Program-made: the position numbers and the translations under genes
Source: Nioella ostreopsis
Lineage (GTDB): Bacteria > Pseudomonadota > Alphaproteobacteria > Rhodobacterales > Rhodobacteraceae
DNA: 64,000 nt
Reading direction: 5' to 3'
Assembly: GCF_004000255.1 (NCBI RefSeq)
Contig: NZ_RCIQ01000009.1
Span: forward strand, 93,338 to 157,337
In this document: in pieces, positions 53,703 through 62,545 of the stretch
Position numbering within the stretch: the stretch's first letter is position 1
How the letters are laid out: each line of letters begins with the position of its first letter
The notes under the pieces: model-generated
Databases searched by the model: none
The model's input: the letters and a program-made list of their open reading frames with translations, nothing else
Told to the model about the DNA's origin: nothing

Positions 53703-55529
53703 ATGCGACAGCCGAATCCCCCCGTGGGCAGACCCGCAGCACATATATCCGAAGACGACAGGGACATGAAAAATATTCAAAACGAATATTTACTAGGTGG
53801 CAGTCCGGTAACCCCCGGCAAGCCGCCCTATGTCTCGTCGGATATGTTGCAGGTCATTGATCTGATAGAGGATTTTTCCTCCGAGATCGAGTCCATGCTG
53901 GATGTCGCTTCGCCCAATCCGCATCTCAACATGGCGCTTCACCTTGTGAAGAACCACCTCGAAGGCCGGATCAGCACCACGTCCTCGGTGATCGCGGCCT
54001 CTGCCGTGCCTTACGCCACCGCGCGGCGCAAACTGGCGGAACTGCAAGAGGCCGGGCTGATCGAAACCCGCCCGCGCACCAAGACCGGCAAGAGCTTCTC
54101 TCTCCATCCCAGTGCCCTGCTGTTGCAGAACTGGGGGCAATTGGCGGACCGGCTGCTGCGCATGGCGAAGAAGCATGTGGGCGAAGCGGGCAGCTCCCGG
54201 TCCGAGGCGGAATACTATTTCGGCGGCACCTATCAGATCGGTCGCTCGATCCAGCCGCCCAAGATCCTGCCAGAGCCGCTTTCGCTGAGCGGCGGCCTGC
54301 GCATTCTGGTCCATGGCGATCCCACCTTCATGGTGATGGAAAGCCTCAAGCGTCAGTTCGAGCAGGTCGTCGGCACCAAGATCAGCCAGCGGGCCTTTTC
54401 CATCGACCGGCTGCATGAAGAGGCGTTGCGCAACGGCGAACGCCCGGCCAGCCGCTATGACATCATCGCCGTGGACCTGCCCTGGATCGGTGAGTTCGTG
54501 TCAAAGGGCCTGCTGACGCCGCTGACCGACGTGCTGGATGTCGACTCTCTCGATCCGGGCGACTTCCATACTGCCGGCTGGCAAGCGGCGCATTGGGCGG
54601 GCCAGCCCTATGGCGTGCCAAGCCAGACCACACCCGAGCTGATGTTCTACCGCAAGGACTGGTTCGCCGAGGCCGGGCTGGAGCCACCGCGGACCACAGG
54701 CGCCGTGCTCGAGGCCGCAAAGACCTTTCACAAGCCGAGAAAGAGCCGCTACGGCATCGCATGGAACGCCGCGCGCGGGACCGCGCTTGGTCACACATTC
54801 ATGATGACCTGCGCCGATTTCGGCCAGCCGATCCTCAACCTTGGGGAAATCGCGGGGGGCTTTGACGCGGGCCACCTCGACAGCGACGACCTGATGCCGA
54901 CCATCGACACGCCGCGTGCGCTGGAGGCGGCCGAGTACCTGATGGCGCTGCTGGAGTTTTCGCCGCCCGATATCCTGTCGATGTCGTGGTATGAACGCGT
55001 CCGCCCCTATGCGGCAGGCAAGATCGCCATGGCCTACGGTTATACCCTGCTGGCCCCTTATTTCGAGCTGGACGAGAAATCGCCCGCCAATGGCAACACC
55101 GGCTATCTGCCGCACCCCGCAGGACCATCCGGCAGTCCGATCGCACCGGTGGGAGGCTATGTTCTGTGCATTCCGTCGAACCTGCCGGACGACCGCAAGC
55201 GCGAAGCAGCCAAGGCGCTTGTCGCCTTCACCTCGCCCGAAGCCCAGAAACTGTACATCCAGCATGGCAGCCGTACTGCGCCCCGCTATTCGGTCGGCGC
55301 CGATCCCGAGGTGCGCCAGCTGTCGCCCATCTTCGAGGCCGTCGATGCCATGTCCTGGCATGACGAACTGCAATTCTGGCCCCGCCCGCCGATCCCGCAG
55401 ATCAACCAGTTGATCGCGATCTGCGGGGAGGAGCTTCACGACATGCTGCGGGGTGTCTCAACCCCGCGCGAGACCCTGGCCCGGGCTCAGACCCGCGCCG
55501 AACAGGTCATGCGACAACACAGGGATTAG
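53703..55529 (+). CDS. cytoplasmic regulator: winged helix fused to family-1 solute-binding-protein domain
   Basis: 608 aa. Residues about 75-140 form a winged-helix DNA-binding domain (TTSSVIAASAVPYATARRKL, AGLIETRPRTKTGKSFSLHP). From about 198 to 590 the sequence follows the family-1 extracellular solute-binding fold (ILVHGDPTFMVMESLKRQFE, YDIIAVDLPWIGEF, GVPSQTTPELMFYRKDWF, MAYGYTLLAPYFE). No signal peptide or membrane helix exists, so the binding fold should sense its ligand in the cytoplasm. The start at 53703 has GAGGCGAG upstream; MKNIQNEY at 53766 is an alternative. Leads the rightward operon and is divergent from the importer. Confidence 0.82.
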   Translation: MRQPNPPVGRPAAHISEDDRDMKNIQNEYLLGGSPVTPGKPPYVSSDMLQVIDLIEDFSSEIESMLDVASPNPHLNMALHLVKNHLEGRISTTSSVIAASAVPYATARRKLAELQEAGLIETRPRTKTGKSFSLHPSALLLQNWGQLADRLLRMAKKHVGEAGSSRSEAEYYFGGTYQIGRSIQPPKILPEPLSLSGGLRILVHGDPTFMVMESLKRQFEQVVGTKISQRAFSIDRLHEEALRNGERPASRYDIIAVDLPWIGEFVSKGLLTPLTDVLDVDSLDPGDFHTAGWQAAHWAGQPYGVPSQTTPELMFYRKDWFAEAGLEPPRTTGAVLEAAKTFHKPRKSRYGIAWNAARGTALGHTFMMTCADFGQPILNLGEIAGGFDAGHLDSDDLMPTIDTPRALEAAEYLMALLEFSPPDILSMSWYERVRPYAAGKIAMAYGYTLLAPYFELDEKSPANGNTGYLPHPAGPSGSPIAPVGGYVLCIPSNLPDDRKREAAKALVAFTSPEAQKLYIQHGSRTAPRYSVGADPEVRQLSPIFEAVDAMSWHDELQFWPRPPIPQINQLIAICGEELHDMLRGVSTPRETLARAQTRAEQVMRQHRD

Positions 55530-55542
55530 AGGAGGAACCCCA

Positions 55543-56352
55543 ATGGACCCCAATCGACTGAACGGAAAGAATATCCTGATCACAGGCGCGGCACGCGGCA
55601 TGGGCGCGGCCAATGCCGAGGCCTACGCGGCACAAGGCGCGAATGTGTGCCTCGGGGACCTGGATCTCGACGAGGCCCAGACCGTGGCCGATCGCATCAA
55701 TGCGGCGGGCAATGGCAAGGCGATTGCGGTCAAGATGGACGTGACCAAGCGCGAAGACAATGCCGCCGCTGTCGCCGCGACCGTCGAGGCCTTTGGCAGC
55801 ATCAACGTGGCGCTGTTCAACGCGGGCCTCAACAAGCCCCGGTTCTTCATGGATATCGATGAAGACAACTGGGACATGATCATGAACGTCAACACCAAGG
55901 CAATGTGGCTGGGCATGCAGGAAGCTGCCCGCCAGATGATCGCCCAGGGTCCGATGGAAGATCACCCCTACAAGATCATCAACGTGGGCAGTATCGCCTC
56001 GCGCAAGCCGCTGGTGGATGTGACCGTCTACTGTACGTCCAAGTATGGCTGCCTTGCGCTGACCGAATGCGGTGCATTGGGTCTGGCCGAGCACAACATC
56101 ACCGTGAACGGCTATGCGCCGGGCGTGGTTGTGACGCCGCTTTGGGAACAGCTCGACAAAGACCTTGTCGAAATCGGGTTCAAGGAACGCGCGGGCCAGG
56201 CCTATGACGACATCGTCGAGAACAACCTTGTGATCAAGCGCGTCTCCTACCCCAAGGACATCATTGGCACCGCGTCGTTCCTCGCGTCCGACGACAGCGA
56301 CTACATGACCGGCCAGATGATCTCGATCGATGGTGGCTGGGTCACGAAATAG
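55543..56352 (+). CDS. SDR-family dehydrogenase
   Basis: 269 aa with a strong GGAGGA site 7 bp before ATG. ITGAARGMGAANAEAY, NAGLNKPRFFMDIDEDNWD, SIASRKPLVDVTVYCTSKYG and DYMTGQMISIDGGWV. Related to the SDR in the divergent arm. Probably oxidises a hydroxyl of the imported compound. Confidence 0.88.
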   Translation: MDPNRLNGKNILITGAARGMGAANAEAYAAQGANVCLGDLDLDEAQTVADRINAAGNGKAIAVKMDVTKREDNAAAVAATVEAFGSINVALFNAGLNKPRFFMDIDEDNWDMIMNVNTKAMWLGMQEAARQMIAQGPMEDHPYKIINVGSIASRKPLVDVTVYCTSKYGCLALTECGALGLAEHNITVNGYAPGVVVTPLWEQLDKDLVEIGFKERAGQAYDDIVENNLVIKRVSYPKDIIGTASFLASDDSDYMTGQMISIDGGWVTK

Positions 56353-56418
56353 GCCCGCAACACCACACCTTTCAGCAACAAACCGGGTGCGCATGGTCGC
56401 ACCCGAAAGGAGTTTCCG

Positions 56419-57729
56419 ATGTCAGAACGCCCCGGCAATGCACTCATGCCCAACCTGCTGACCCCGCAGGATCTTGAAACCAACTGGGAATGGCGTGACA
56501 AGATCCCGGCTTGGGGTCACACCTCGGTCGATTTCGAAAAGCGCGTCGACCATGACCGTCTGCGCCGCTATCGTTTGGCCCGCACGCGGCAAAGCTTGCA
56601 GAATTCCCCAGCCGGATCGCTGCTGCTGTTCGATGTGAACAACATCCGCTACGTGACCTCGACCAAGATCGGCGAATGGGAACGGGACAAGATGTGCCGC
56701 TTCTGCCTGCTGACCGGCGATGACAGCCCCTATGTGTGGGATTTCGGTTCCGCCGCGGTGCATCACAAGCGCTATTCGGATTGGCTGGAGCCCGATCACT
56801 GCCTTGCCGGCGTCGTCGGCATGCGCGGCACGATCCCGCCGGAATTCGGCCTGATGAAGAAATATGCCAAGATGATCGCGCAGCTGATCAAGGATGCGGG
56901 AATGGCCGATATGCCTGTGGGTGTGGACTATGCGGAAACCGCCATGTTCCACGCGCTTCAGGAAGAGGGCATCAAGGTGGTGGACGGTCAGCAGATCATG
57001 CTGGCAGCGCGCGAGATCAAGAACTGGGACGAAATCCAGCTTCTGACGCAGGCCGCCGCGATGGTCGATGGCGTCTACCACATGATCTACGAAGAGCTGA
57101 AACCCGGCGTGCGCGAAAACGACATCGTCGCCATGTCCAACAAGCTGCTCTACGAGATGGGCTCCGACGATGTGGAGGCGATCAACGCCATTTCCGGCGA
57201 ACGCTGCAACCCACATCCGCATAACTTCACCGACCGTCTGATCCGCCCCGGCGACCAGGCCTTCTTCGACATTCTCCAGTCCTATCAGGGCTATCGCACC
57301 TGCTACTATCGGACGTTCAACGTGGGCCGGGCCACCCCGGCGCAGAACGATGCCTATGTGAAGGCGCGGGAATGGATCGACGCTTCGATCGCGATGATCA
57401 AGCCGGGCGTGACCACCGACAAGGTGGCCGAAGTCTGGCCGACGGCGCAATCGCTTGGCTTCGCGAACGAGGATCAGGCCTTTGGTCTGCAATTCGGCCA
57501 CGGGCTCGGTCTTGCGCTGCATGAGCGGCCGATCATTTCCCGAGCCGTTTCGCTGGATCACCCGATGGAAATCAAGACCGGCATGGTCTTCGCGCTGGAA
57601 ACCTACTGCCCGGCGACGGACGGATATTCGGCGGCGCGGATCGAAGAAGAAGTGGTGGTTACCGAGACCGGTTGCGAGGTGATCAGCCTCTTCCCGGCCG
57701 AAGAACTGCCGATCGCCAACCGTTATTGA
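56419..57729 (+). CDS. M24-fold (pita-bread) hydrolase or lyase with degenerate metal site
   Basis: 436 aa: an N-terminal creatinase-like domain (to about 190; LLLFDVNNIRYVTS) and a C-terminal pita-bread domain with QFGHGLGLALHERP, ALETYCPATDG and RIEEEVVVTE. Of the five M24 metal ligands, Asp284 (AFFDIL), His361, Glu394 and Glu409 are visible. The second Asp is Leu286 and the Asp of the YxxDxTRT motif is Cys295 (GYRTCYYRTF). It may bind one metal or none, as creatinase does. The DMSP lyase DddP also belongs to this superfamily but keeps its metal residues. Confidence 0.8.
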   Translation: MSERPGNALMPNLLTPQDLETNWEWRDKIPAWGHTSVDFEKRVDHDRLRRYRLARTRQSLQNSPAGSLLLFDVNNIRYVTSTKIGEWERDKMCRFCLLTGDDSPYVWDFGSAAVHHKRYSDWLEPDHCLAGVVGMRGTIPPEFGLMKKYAKMIAQLIKDAGMADMPVGVDYAETAMFHALQEEGIKVVDGQQIMLAAREIKNWDEIQLLTQAAAMVDGVYHMIYEELKPGVRENDIVAMSNKLLYEMGSDDVEAINAISGERCNPHPHNFTDRLIRPGDQAFFDILQSYQGYRTCYYRTFNVGRATPAQNDAYVKAREWIDASIAMIKPGVTTDKVAEVWPTAQSLGFANEDQAFGLQFGHGLGLALHERPIISRAVSLDHPMEIKTGMVFALETYCPATDGYSAARIEEEVVVTETGCEVISLFPAEELPIANRY

Positions 57730-57736
57730 GACGGGT

Positions 57737-57757
57737 GGCCGGGTGAAAATCCCGGCC
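57737..57757 (+). other. hairpin between M24 gene and E1-alpha gene
   Basis: GGCCGGG and CCCGGCC pair perfectly over the loop TGAAAAT, 8 bp past the stop. A second weaker hairpin GCCGGG/CCCGGC follows near 57772-57791. No T-run; likely mRNA processing or partial termination before the dehydrogenase-complex genes. Confidence 0.5.
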
Positions 57758-57816
57758 ATCTGCCACGATGTAGGCCGGGCCTTGCGCCCGGCGCCCGTTC
57801 AAGGGGGAAGCCCGCT

Positions 57817-58824
57817 ATGGCCAAATCGAAAACAAATACCGAAGACTACCTGACGATGTACCGCCAGATGGTGCGCATCCGGACCTTCGAGGACAATGCC
57901 AACCAACTCTACCTGTCAGCCAAGATGCCGGGCCTTACCCATATGTATTCCGGCGAGGAAGCCGTCGCCGTAGGCATCTGCGAAGCGCTGAAGGTTACCG
58001 ACAAGATCACCTCGACCCACCGGGGCCACGGCCATTGCGTGGCCAAGGGCGCCGAGTTCAAGGAAATGTTCTGCGAGCTTCTGGGCAAGGAAGAGGGCTA
58101 TTGCCGGGGCAAGGGCGGCTCGATGCATATCGCCGACCAGTCCAACGGCAATCTTGGGGCCAATGCCATTGTCGGCGGCTCCATGGGCATCGCCACGGGT
58201 GCGGCCTTCTCTGCCAAACTGCTCGGCAAAGACGATGTGACCGTCTGTTTCTTTGGCGACGGCGCCACGGCGCAGGGGCTGATGTACGAGGTCATGAACA
58301 TGGCCGCGCTATGGAACCTGCCGGTCATCTATGCCTGTGAAAACAACGGCTATTCCGAGTATACAAGGACCGACGAGATCGCCGCCGGCTCCATCACCGC
58401 CCGCGCCGAAGCCTTCGGCATCGAGGCGCATCAGGTGGACGGGCAGGACGTGCTCGCCGTCAATGCCCTGACCCAGAAGCTCGTTGACCGCGCCCGCAAG
58501 GGCGAAGGTCCGTTCTTCATGGAACTGATGACCTATCGCTATCACGGGCACCATGTGGGCGACATCAACCGCGAATACTACCGGTCCAAGGATGAAGAGA
58601 AGGACTGGAAGGACAACAAGGATCCGATCATCCGCTTCCGCTCCTGGTTGGTCGAGGAAGGCATCGCCAGCGAAGAGGATCTCGATGCGATGAACGCAGA
58701 GATCAAGCAGGACGCGGCGGACGCCGTGGAATACGCGCTGAACGCCAAATACCCGGACGTCTCCGAGGTGGACATGCATGTCTACACCGACATTGAACAC
58801 GCGCTTGCCCGCGATACGGCCTGA
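57817..58824 (+). CDS. thiamine-diphosphate-dependent 2-oxoacid/acetoin dehydrogenase E1 alpha
   Basis: 335 aa. RTFEDNANQLY, the TPP motif GDGATAQGLMYEVMNMAALW with NNGYSEYT downstream (GDG to NN spacing about 30), and the regulatory-type loop YRYHGHHVGD. Decarboxylates a 2-oxo acid (or acetoin) and passes the acyl group to lipoyl-E2. The E1 alpha/beta pair resembles AcoA/AcoB and PdhA/PdhB. Twelve bases before the beta-subunit gene. Confidence 0.92.
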   Translation: MAKSKTNTEDYLTMYRQMVRIRTFEDNANQLYLSAKMPGLTHMYSGEEAVAVGICEALKVTDKITSTHRGHGHCVAKGAEFKEMFCELLGKEEGYCRGKGGSMHIADQSNGNLGANAIVGGSMGIATGAAFSAKLLGKDDVTVCFFGDGATAQGLMYEVMNMAALWNLPVIYACENNGYSEYTRTDEIAAGSITARAEAFGIEAHQVDGQDVLAVNALTQKLVDRARKGEGPFFMELMTYRYHGHHVGDINREYYRSKDEEKDWKDNKDPIIRFRSWLVEEGIASEEDLDAMNAEIKQDAADAVEYALNAKYPDVSEVDMHVYTDIEHALARDTA

Positions 58825-58836
58825 GGAGAAAGACAC

Positions 58837-59832
58837 ATGCGTAATATCACCCTGTCCCAGGCGGTAAACGAGGCGCTGGCCGAAGAAATGCGCCGCGACG
58901 AGACCGTCTTCATCATCGGCGAGGACGTGGCCGAGGCGGGCACGCCGTTCAAGGTGCTGTCCGGCCTGGTCGAGGAATTCGGCACCGCGCGCGTCGTCGA
59001 CACGCCGATCGCCGAGCCCGGTTTCATGGGGCTGGCCGTTGGCGCCGCCATGACCGGCTCCCGCCCCGTGGTGGATCTGATGTTCGGCGATTTCATCTAC
59101 CTGATCATGGATCAGCTCTGCAATCAGGCCGCGAAGACCCACTATATGTCAGGCGGCAAGTTGAGCGTGCCGCTGGTTCTGCGCACCAACCTGGGCGCAA
59201 CCCGGCGGTCAGCCGCGCAGCATTCGCAATCGCTGCATGCTTTGGTGGCCCATATCCCGGGTCTGAAAGTGGCGCTGCCGTCTTCGGCCTATGAAGCCAA
59301 GGGCCTGATGAAGACCGCGATCCGCGACAACAACCCGGTCGTGATCTTCGAAGACAAGCTGATGTATAACGACAAGGCCCCGGTGCCCGAAGAGGAATAC
59401 CTGATCCCCTTCGGCGAGGCGAACATCAAGCGCGAAGGCACGGACATCACGCTGATCGGCACATCTTCCATGGTGCAGGTCTGCGAGAAGGCCGCCGAGA
59501 TCTTGGCCGCCGAGGGCATCAGCGCCGAGGTGATCGACCCGCGCACCATCGTGCCGCTGGACGAAAAGACGCTGATCGAGTCCGCCAAGAAGACCTCCCG
59601 CGTGATCGTGGTCGATGAAGGCCACCAGAGCTTCGGCATCACCGGGGAAATCGCGGGCCGGATCAACGAAAAGGCCTTCTATCACCTCGACGCGCCGGTC
59701 CTGCGCATGGGCGCGATGGACGTGCCGGTGCCCTTCAGCCCGGCGCTGGAGGACATCACCGTGCCGACGCCCGAAGCGGTGGTCGAAAACGCCCGCAAGC
59801 TCATATCCGGGGAGATGATCCATGCCGCATGA
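58837..59832 (+). CDS. 2-oxoacid/acetoin dehydrogenase E1 beta
   Basis: 331 aa: LSQAVNEALAEEMRRDETVF, GEDVAEAGTPFKV, DTPIAEPGFMGLAVGAAM, and the C-terminal transketolase-like domain (EVIDPRTIVPLDEKTLIESA). Completes E1. Its last codons overlap the first E2-like gene by 11 bp. Confidence 0.93.
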   Translation: MRNITLSQAVNEALAEEMRRDETVFIIGEDVAEAGTPFKVLSGLVEEFGTARVVDTPIAEPGFMGLAVGAAMTGSRPVVDLMFGDFIYLIMDQLCNQAAKTHYMSGGKLSVPLVLRTNLGATRRSAAQHSQSLHALVAHIPGLKVALPSSAYEAKGLMKTAIRDNNPVVIFEDKLMYNDKAPVPEEEYLIPFGEANIKREGTDITLIGTSSMVQVCEKAAEILAAEGISAEVIDPRTIVPLDEKTLIESAKKTSRVIVVDEGHQSFGITGEIAGRINEKAFYHLDAPVLRMGAMDVPVPFSPALEDITVPTPEAVVENARKLISGEMIHAA

Positions 59833-61087
59833 GGTGATCATGCCCGCCCTCGGGATGGCGCAGGACACCGGCAAAATCGTGAGCTGGCTGAAACAGGCGG
59901 GCGACGCGGTCAAAACCGGCGATGCGCTGTTCGAGGTGGAAACCGACAAGGCCACGATGGAGGTCGAGTCTCCGGCGGACGGGTTCCTGACCGACGTGAC
60001 CGCAGGCGATGGCGAGGATGTGCCCGTCGGCAACGTGATCGCACTGATCTCGGACACGGCGGAAGGAAGCGGCACGGCGGCCCCGGCCCCGGCGGCCGAA
60101 ACCCCTGCCAGCGACGACCTGCCCGAGGGCACCGGCGTCATCATGCCCGCGCTTGGCATGGCGCAGGATGAAGGCGTGATCGTGGCCTGGCACAAGGCGC
60201 CCGGCGATGCCGTGGCCTCCGGCGATATCCTCTTCGAGGTCGAAACCGACAAGGCCACGATGGAGGTCGAGGCAGGCCATGACGGTTTCGTTGCCGCGCT
60301 TCTGGCCGAGGCAGGCGAGGCCGCGCCCGTGGGCGAAGTCATCGCCATCATCTCTGCCGAGGCCCCGGCCAAACCCGTCAGCCGCAGCTGGTCGGGTGGC
60401 GCTCAACCGACCCCTGCCCCAGTGAAGGAACAGGCCAAACCCGCGCCAAACCCGAAACCCGCCGCCGAACCGGTGGCGAAGGCCGCCGCACCGGTTGCCG
60501 CGGGGGGGCGTATCCTCGCCTCGCCCAAGGCCCGCCGGATCGCGCTGGAGGAAGGGTTGGACCTGCAAAGGCTCGTCGATGCTGGCCATCCACAGCCCTA
60601 CCATGTCGCGGATCTGGAGGTGCTGCGCAGCCTGCCCGACGCGACCGCCGAACCCACCCCGACCACTGCCGCCGCCGCCAGCCGTCTCCTGACAGCCGAG
60701 GTTCCCGCCAAGGCTTTCGCGGATTTCTGTGCTTGGGCCACTGAGGACACCGGCGCGCCTGTGGACCGTGCCGCGTTGCTGGCCCGCTTTGCCGCGACGT
60801 CCCTTGGCGAGCCGCTTGCGGCCATTGCTGTCGAAGCCCATGGCCAGACCCGCGTGACGCCCGAGGACGCGGAACCGGCCCTGACCATCCGCGATCTTGC
60901 GGGATCGCCCATCACCTCGGTCAATCTCGGGGCGGAAGCGACCCCGGTGTTGACCCTGACAGGAATGGGCGACACCCTGACCATCACACTCGAATGCGCG
61001 CCCGGGCAGCTCTCTGCCCCGCAAGCGCTTTCCCTCATCGGCGGATTTGCCGGTCGGCTTGCCGAACCGCTCCGCCATCTGCTCTGA
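59822..61087 (+). CDS. double-lipoyl E2-like scaffold with degenerate catalytic domain
   Basis: 421 aa. Two lipoyl domains with the lipoylation motif ETDKATMEVE at Lys43 and Lys144, then a Pro/Ala linker (about 181-226) and a peripheral-subunit-binding domain (ILASPKARRIALEEGLDL, 231-248). Residues about 285-421 look like a shrunken E2 acyltransferase domain. Where active E2 has the DHR motif this reads LECAPGQLSAP (about 390-400), so the catalytic His is lost. It should carry acyl groups and bind E1/E3 but not transfer to CoA, rather like an E3-binding protein. Confidence 0.85.
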   Translation: MPHEVIMPALGMAQDTGKIVSWLKQAGDAVKTGDALFEVETDKATMEVESPADGFLTDVTAGDGEDVPVGNVIALISDTAEGSGTAAPAPAAETPASDDLPEGTGVIMPALGMAQDEGVIVAWHKAPGDAVASGDILFEVETDKATMEVEAGHDGFVAALLAEAGEAAPVGEVIAIISAEAPAKPVSRSWSGGAQPTPAPVKEQAKPAPNPKPAAEPVAKAAAPVAAGGRILASPKARRIALEEGLDLQRLVDAGHPQPYHVADLEVLRSLPDATAEPTPTTAAAASRLLTAEVPAKAFADFCAWATEDTGAPVDRAALLARFAATSLGEPLAAIAVEAHGQTRVTPEDAEPALTIRDLAGSPITSVNLGAEATPVLTLTGMGDTLTITLECAPGQLSAPQALSLIGGFAGRLAEPLRHLL

Positions 61088-61104
61088 CCCCCGCGAGGAC
61101 CGAC

Positions 61105-62535
61105 ATGGAACACACCGATCTCTATATCAACGGCGAGTGGCGCGAAGGTGCCGACAAGGCCCGTTTCGACGTTCTGAACCCCGCGACTGAGGAGGTTCTG
61201 ACCTCTGTCGCCTCCGCTGAAATCGCCGATGCCGATGCCGCGCTGGACGCAGCCGAGGCCGCGATGAAGGACTGGGCCGCGCGCACCCCGCGCGCGCGGT
61301 CCGAAGTCCTGCGCAAGGCGTGGGAGCTGATGACCGCGCGGCTCGACTATTTCGCCAACCTGATCACGCTGGAAAACGGCAAGGCGGGCGTGGATGCCAA
61401 GGGCGAGGCCACCTATGCCGCCGAGTTCTTCCGCTGGTTCGCGGAAGAGGCCGTGCGCGCCGACGGTCTGATCACCCACGCCCCCGCCTCTGGCGCGCGG
61501 ATCATCGTGCAGCACAAGCCTGCGGGCCTTGCCGTGCTGGTGACCCCGTGGAACTACCCCGCCGCCATGGGCACGCGGAAAATCGCGCCCGCGCTTGCCG
61601 CTGGATGTGGTGTCATCATCAAGCCCGCCTCGGAAACCCCGCTGACCATGCTGGCGCTGATGCCGCTGCTGGAAGAGGCGGGCGTGCCTGCGGGCCTCGT
61701 CAACGTCCTGCCCTCGCGCCGCACCGGCGCGCTGGTCGATCACCTGATGCACGACCCGCGCGTGCGCGTGATCAGCTTCACCGGGTCCACCGGCGTGGGT
61801 CGCAAGCTGCTCAAGGGGGCCGCCGATCAGGTGCTGAAACCGGCGATGGAACTGGGCGGCAACGCGCCCTGCATCGTCTTCGACGACGCCGATATGGACA
61901 CCGCCATCGAAGGCACCATGCTGGCCAAGATGCGCAATCTGGGCGAAGCCTGCACGGCAGCCAACCGCATCTACGTGCACGAGGCCGTGGCCGAGGAATT
62001 CACCCGCCGCCTGACCGAGCGTATGGAAGCACTCAAGGTGGGCGACGGCACCGATCCTTCCGTCGACGTGGGTCCGCTCGTCAATGCCGACACCCGCGAC
62101 AAGGTGGCGGAGTTCGTCTCGGACGCACTCGCCAAGGGCGCGAAACTGGAATGCGGCGGCACGGTTCCGAACGGCAAGGGCTTCTTCTACCCGCCGACCG
62201 TGCTGTCGAACGTGCCGGAAACCGCCGACTGCGTGCAGGATGAGATCTTCGGCCCCGTCGCCGCGATCCAGACCTTCACCGACCAGGAGGACGTGATCGC
62301 CCGCGCCAACGATACCGAATACGGCCTTGTCGCCTATGTCTTCAGCGAGGACATGAAGCGCGCCATTCAGGTCTGCGAGCGGCTGGAATACGGGATGGTC
62401 GGCCTCAACCGTGGCCTCGTCTCGGACCCCGCCGCGCCGTTTGGCGGTGTGAAACAGTCGGGCCTTGGCCGCGAAGGCGGGCACGAGGGTATGCTGGAGT
62501 TCATGGAAACCCAGTATATATCGGCCAGCTGGTAA
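61105..62535 (+). CDS. NAD(P)-dependent aldehyde dehydrogenase (GabD-like)
   Basis: 476 aa, start MEHTDLYINGEW at 61105. VLVTPWNYPAAMGTRKIAPA, FTGSTGVGRKL, MELGGNAPCIVF (catalytic Glu) and LGEACTAANRIYVHE (catalytic Cys). Closest in style to succinate-semialdehyde dehydrogenases, which have the CTAANR context. It lies between the two halves of the E2. It may oxidise an aldehyde made in the same pathway. Confidence 0.9.
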   Translation: MEHTDLYINGEWREGADKARFDVLNPATEEVLTSVASAEIADADAALDAAEAAMKDWAARTPRARSEVLRKAWELMTARLDYFANLITLENGKAGVDAKGEATYAAEFFRWFAEEAVRADGLITHAPASGARIIVQHKPAGLAVLVTPWNYPAAMGTRKIAPALAAGCGVIIKPASETPLTMLALMPLLEEAGVPAGLVNVLPSRRTGALVDHLMHDPRVRVISFTGSTGVGRKLLKGAADQVLKPAMELGGNAPCIVFDDADMDTAIEGTMLAKMRNLGEACTAANRIYVHEAVAEEFTRRLTERMEALKVGDGTDPSVDVGPLVNADTRDKVAEFVSDALAKGAKLECGGTVPNGKGFFYPPTVLSNVPETADCVQDEIFGPVAAIQTFTDQEDVIARANDTEYGLVAYVFSEDMKRAIQVCERLEYGMVGLNRGLVSDPAAPFGGVKQSGLGREGGHEGMLEFMETQYISASW

Positions 62536-62545
62536 GGGGGGCGTC

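Noticed and set aside
56419..57729. DMSP lyase DddP
   Set aside because: Same superfamily, but the DTD and VDxSRTW metal motifs of DddP are absent.
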